A stretch of DNA of 64,000 bases from HXMU1420-2 sp017643305. Lineage in GTDB: Bacteria > Pseudomonadota > Alphaproteobacteria > Rhodobacterales > Rhodobacteraceae. Every line of letters begins with the position of its first letter. The stretch's first letter is position 1. Below the pieces are notes generated by a model. It was not told the origin of the DNA, ran no database searches, and worked only from the letters and a program-made list of their open reading frames with translations. Below are positions 61,349 through 64,000 of this stretch, piece by piece. The stretch is from contig OZ244249.1 of assembly GCA_965217135.1 (NCBI GenBank), positions 1 through 64,000 of the forward strand. Direction: 5' to 3'. The position numbers and the translations under genes are program-made.

Positions 61349-62860
61349 ATGGCCGAGCTGGATACAAACATCGAAAAACTCAATGGGTTCCTCACCCGGT
61401 TTGAAGACAAAGGTGTTCTGAACCAGATTGGCGGCCAGGCGGTTGCGGCCCAGTCCGGGCGCACATTCGAAACATCATCGCCCGTGGATGAAAGCCTGAT
61501 CTGCCAGGTTGCCCGCGGTGATGCTGATGACATCGACGCCGCCGCGCAGGTTGCAAAGGCCGCATTCCCGGCCTGGCGCGATATGGCTGGCACTGAACGC
61601 AAGAAAATCCTGCACCGCATTGCCGATGGCATCGTTGAACGCGCCGAGGAAATCGCATTGTGCGAATGCTGGGACACCGGGCAGGCGCTGCGGTTCATGT
61701 CCAAGGCGGCGCTGCGCGGGGCAGAAAATTTCCGTTTCTTCGCAGACCGGGCGCCTGGTGCGCGGGATGGACAGATGCTGCCGTCCCCCACGTTGATGAA
61801 TGTGACCACCCGCGTGCCTATTGGCCCCGTCGGGATCATAACTCCTTGGAACACACCGTTCATGCTGTCGACATGGAAGATTGCTCCGGCGCTGGCAGCG
61901 GGCTGTACCATGGTTCATAAACCAGCCGAATTTTCGCCGGTCACCGCGCGCATTCTGCTGGAAATTGCCGAAGAGGCTGGCTTGCCGCCGGGCGTCTGGA
62001 ACCTGGTGAACGGGTTTGGCGAAGAAGCGGGTAAGGCGTTGACCGAACATCCCGATATAAAAGCCATCGCCTTTGTTGGAGAATCCAAGACCGGGTCGAT
62101 GATCCAGGCTCAGGGTGCGCCTACACTAAAGCGAGTTCATTTCGAACTGGGCGGCAAGAACCCAGTGATCGTGTTTGAAGATGCCGATCTGGATCGCGCG
62201 CTCGATGCCGCGATCTTTATGATCTATTCGCTGAACGGCGAACGCTGCACATCCTCCAGCCGCTTGCTGGTGCAGGACACCATCGCTGATGAATTCGAAG
62301 CAAAGCTGGCGGAGAGGGTACACAAAATCAAAGTTGGCCATCCGCTGGATCCGGCGACTGAGGTTGGTCCGCTGATACATGAAACGCATTTTGACAAGGT
62401 ATCTTCATACTTCGACACCGCTCGCGAAAATGGCGCAATCATCGCGGCAGGTGGCACACGGAAGGGCGACACGGGGTGGTTCGTCAACCCGACCCTTTTT
62501 ACAGGCGCCAGAAACGACATGGCTATTGCGCAAGAAGAAATCTTTGGCCCGGTCCTGACGTCCATCCGGTTTTCCACCGAAGACGAAGCACTGCAGATCG
62601 CCAATGACATCCCCTATGGTCTGACAGGCTATGTCTGGACCAACGACCTGACCCGCGCGATGCGGGTGACAGAACGACTGGAGGCCGGGATGATCTGGGT
62701 CAACTCCGAAAACGTTCGTCATTTGCCGACGCCCTTTGGTGGCGTCAAGGCCAGTGGGATCGGGCGCGATGGCGGGGATTGGTCGTTCGAGTTTTACATG
62801 GAACAAAAGCACATCGGCTTTGCCACAGGACACCACAAGATCACGCGACTTGGCGCCTAG
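61349..62860 (+). CDS. hpaE: 5-carboxymethyl-2-hydroxymuconate semialdehyde dehydrogenase
   Basis: NAD-dependent aldehyde dehydrogenase of 503 residues acting after ring cleavage. The general-base Glu is in VHFELGGKNPVIVF, the nucleophilic Cys in LNGERCTSSSRLLV, and the cofactor region in ITPWNTPFMLSTWK and VGESKTGSMI. The HpaE-type start (AELDTNIEKLNGFL) and position after hpaF support the assignment over other ALDHs. Confidence 0.93.
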   Translation: MAELDTNIEKLNGFLTRFEDKGVLNQIGGQAVAAQSGRTFETSSPVDESLICQVARGDADDIDAAAQVAKAAFPAWRDMAGTERKKILHRIADGIVERAEEIALCECWDTGQALRFMSKAALRGAENFRFFADRAPGARDGQMLPSPTLMNVTTRVPIGPVGIITPWNTPFMLSTWKIAPALAAGCTMVHKPAEFSPVTARILLEIAEEAGLPPGVWNLVNGFGEEAGKALTEHPDIKAIAFVGESKTGSMIQAQGAPTLKRVHFELGGKNPVIVFEDADLDRALDAAIFMIYSLNGERCTSSSRLLVQDTIADEFEAKLAERVHKIKVGHPLDPATEVGPLIHETHFDKVSSYFDTARENGAIIAAGGTRKGDTGWFVNPTLFTGARNDMAIAQEEIFGPVLTSIRFSTEDEALQIANDIPYGLTGYVWTNDLTRAMRVTERLEAGMIWVNSENVRHLPTPFGGVKASGIGRDGGDWSFEFYMEQKHIGFATGHHKITRLGA

Positions 62861-62887
62861 GCCGAAAGTATCGGAGGAGGAACGTAA

Positions 62888-63028
62888 ATGGACGAAATCG
62901 CACTTGCGGCCAAGTTTACCCACGTTCCGATCATGTTGATGTTGGAAAAGGATGGGCCGGTCAAAGGCCGTTTTCATCTAGCGAAAACGGGACCTTACCT
63001 CTCCGACACCTGTGAGGAAGCTTTCTGA
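62888..63028 (+). CDS. 46-residue ORF resembling the N-terminus of class III homoprotocatechuate dioxygenase
   Basis: Reads MDEIALAAKFTHVPIMLMLE and ends DTCEEAF. The first 16 residues resemble the start of the LigB-type (class III extradiol) enzyme HpaD of E. coli, as I remember it (LALAAKITHVPSM). The remainder does not match that family. A very strong ribosome binding site (GGAGGAGG) lies upstream, and the stop overlaps the hpaD start as TGATG, so it is likely translated and coupled to hpaD. It could be the stump of an older dioxygenase gene replaced by the VOC type, or a short leader ORF. Confidence 0.6.
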   Translation: MDEIALAAKFTHVPIMLMLEKDGPVKGRFHLAKTGPYLSDTCEEAF

Positions 63029-64000
63029 TGCCCATCCCAACCCCTGTTCTTTACCCGCCTTTCAACATCTTGCGTCTCAGCCATGTGGAATACCGGGTCA
63101 CCGACCTTGCCAAGTCCCGCGCCTTTTACGTCGATACGCTGGGCCTGCAGGTTACGGATGAAGACAGCAACACCATCTTCCTGCGCGCTATGGAAGAACG
63201 CGGTCATCACTGCATCATCCTGCAGCAGGCGGACAAGGCCGATGTTGGCTATCTGTCCTTCAAATTGTTCGATGAGCCCGATCTGGACAAAGCCGAAGTG
63301 CATTTCCGCGACCAAGGTATGCCTGTTGAATGGGTGGAACGGCCTTACCAGGGCAAAACACTGCGCACCCGTGACCCACATGGCATTCCGCTGGAATTTT
63401 ACGTGCGAATGGACCGGCTACCGACGATCCATCAGCAGTACAAGTTGTATCATGGCGTGAAACCGCTGCGGATCGACCATTTCAACATGTTCAGCCCGAA
63501 TGTGGATGCGTCGGTAGAGTTTTACAATTCCATTGGCTTCCGCACGACAGAATACACTGAAGATTCCGAGACTGGGAAATGGTGGGCGGCGTGGATGCAT
63601 CGCAAGGGCGGCGTACATGATGTGGCCTTTACCAATGGTACTGGCCCGCGCCTGCACCACACCGCGTTCTGGGTGCCGACGCCCCTGAACATCATCGATC
63701 TGCTGGACTTGATGGCGACCACAGGCTGGGTCGCCAACATCGAACGCGGACCGGGGCGGCACGGGATTTCCAACGCCTTTTTTCTGTACATCCGCGACCC
63801 GGATAATCACCGGATTGAGATTTACTGTTCCGATTACCAGACCGTAGACCCGGAACTGGAGCCGATCCGCTGGGACCTGAAGGATCCGCAGCGCCAAACA
63901 CTGTGGGGTGCTGCCGCCCCGCGGTCGTGGTTCGAAGAAGGGTCGCTCTTCGAAGGTGCAGACGTGCAGGAAAGCAAGATGAAAGCGCAGCCGATCATCG
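63028..64000 (+). CDS. hpaD: 3,4-dihydroxyphenylacetate 2,3-dioxygenase, VOC (type I extradiol) class, cut by right edge
   Basis: Non-haem metal dioxygenase that cleaves the ring of homoprotocatechuate. 324 codons are visible and the frame is still open at 64000. It has two VOC (glyoxalase-like) domains. The N-terminal domain has HVEYRVTDLAKSRAFYVDTL; the C-terminal has metal ligands His in LRIDHFNMFSP and RLHHTAFWVP and Glu in DNHRIEIYCSDY. AWMHRKGGVHDVAF and RGPGRHGISNAFFLYI match the Brevibacterium/Arthrobacter type enzyme. It starts on the last base of the small ORF's stop codon. Confidence 0.93.
   Translation, partial: MPIPTPVLYPPFNILRLSHVEYRVTDLAKSRAFYVDTLGLQVTDEDSNTIFLRAMEERGHHCIILQQADKADVGYLSFKLFDEPDLDKAEVHFRDQGMPVEWVERPYQGKTLRTRDPHGIPLEFYVRMDRLPTIHQQYKLYHGVKPLRIDHFNMFSPNVDASVEFYNSIGFRTTEYTEDSETGKWWAAWMHRKGGVHDVAFTNGTGPRLHHTAFWVPTPLNIIDLLDLMATTGWVANIERGPGRHGISNAFFLYIRDPDNHRIEIYCSDYQTVDPELEPIRWDLKDPQRQTLWGAAAPRSWFEEGSLFEGADVQESKMKAQPII

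Noticed and set aside
1..64000. CRISPR arrays, prophage, insertion sequences, integrases and att sites
   Set aside because: No regularly spaced direct repeats, transposase, integrase, terminase or capsid text was seen in any frame.

Overview
The window looks like a chromosomal segment of an alphaproteobacterium of the Rhodobacterales (Roseobacter group). The pointers are GC-rich genes with tightly overlapping ATGA/TGATG junctions, a TrcR (DUF1013) cell-cycle regulator, a CycM-type membrane-anchored cytochrome c, a PetP/PetR-like pair, COQ9, DUF2794, a GAAC-N7-GAAC SOS box before imuB, and ring-cleavage and phenylacetate catabolic genes. No rRNA, CRISPR array, prophage or insertion sequence was seen. 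One RNA gene, the SRP 4.5S RNA, is clear. The assignment rests on recognised families, not on a database search.

Layout. 0-5 kb: the start of an unknown gene at the left edge, a DacA-type carboxypeptidase with a SPOR domain, a large RTX subtilisin-like protease, and the decayed tail of a second RTX protein. 5-11.5 kb: a yejABEF peptide/microcin-type ABC transporter operon and a cytochrome c. 11.6-20.9 kb: pheA, nudC, a 2',3'-cyclic nucleotidase, ffs, a wrecked alpha/beta hydrolase gene, dnaX-membrane protein-ybaB-recR, and a threonine aldolase. 21-27.5 kb: trcR, RNase T2, a PNPOx-like protein, and the operon pyrB - PH-like membrane protein - tail-anchored protein - pyrC' - plsY. 27.7-30.5 kb: a type I secretion candidate with an odd 5' end, a DMT permease, a cyclase relic, rpsU. 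30.6-41 kb: coq9, two quinone oxidoreductases, gshA, rsmE, ubiA, an OmpA/BON protein, another DMT permease. 41-47 kb: a phoD gene with a nonsense codon, ilvE, petPR and an SOS-controlled imuB without imuA or dnaE2 beside it. 47-53.5 kb: a phenylacetate block (tetR-paaK-paaJ-paaI divergent from paaZ-paaX). 53.5-60.8 kb: DUF2794, a C40 peptidase, M17 aminopeptidase, a carbonic anhydrase gene with a nonsense codon, and cueR-copA. 60.4-64 kb: a homoprotocatechuate (hpa) cluster, hpaR / hpaF-hpaE-small ORF-hpaD, running off the right edge.

The main themes are aromatic-acid catabolism (paa upper steps and CoA intermediates; hpa meta-cleavage), envelope and export functions, and housekeeping operons. 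The most unusual feature is the number of accessory genes that are broken. At least three have a single in-frame stop in an otherwise well-preserved gene: RTX tail (Tyr to TAG), phoD (Trp to TGA) and beta-carbonic anhydrase (Glu to TAA). Two more are heavily decayed relics (alpha/beta hydrolase, class III cyclase). Because three different stop codons are involved and the housekeeping genes are intact, this looks like gene decay (or sequence errors), not codon reassignment.

Other points of interest: a pyrC' lacking the metal-binding HxH motif, two uncharacterised coupled membrane proteins inside the pyr operon, a paralogous pair of small uncharacterised proteins at 23 and 33 kb, a 46-residue ORF resembling the start of the class III homoprotocatechuate dioxygenase just before the unrelated VOC-type hpaD, and 60-bp inverted repeats around imuB.
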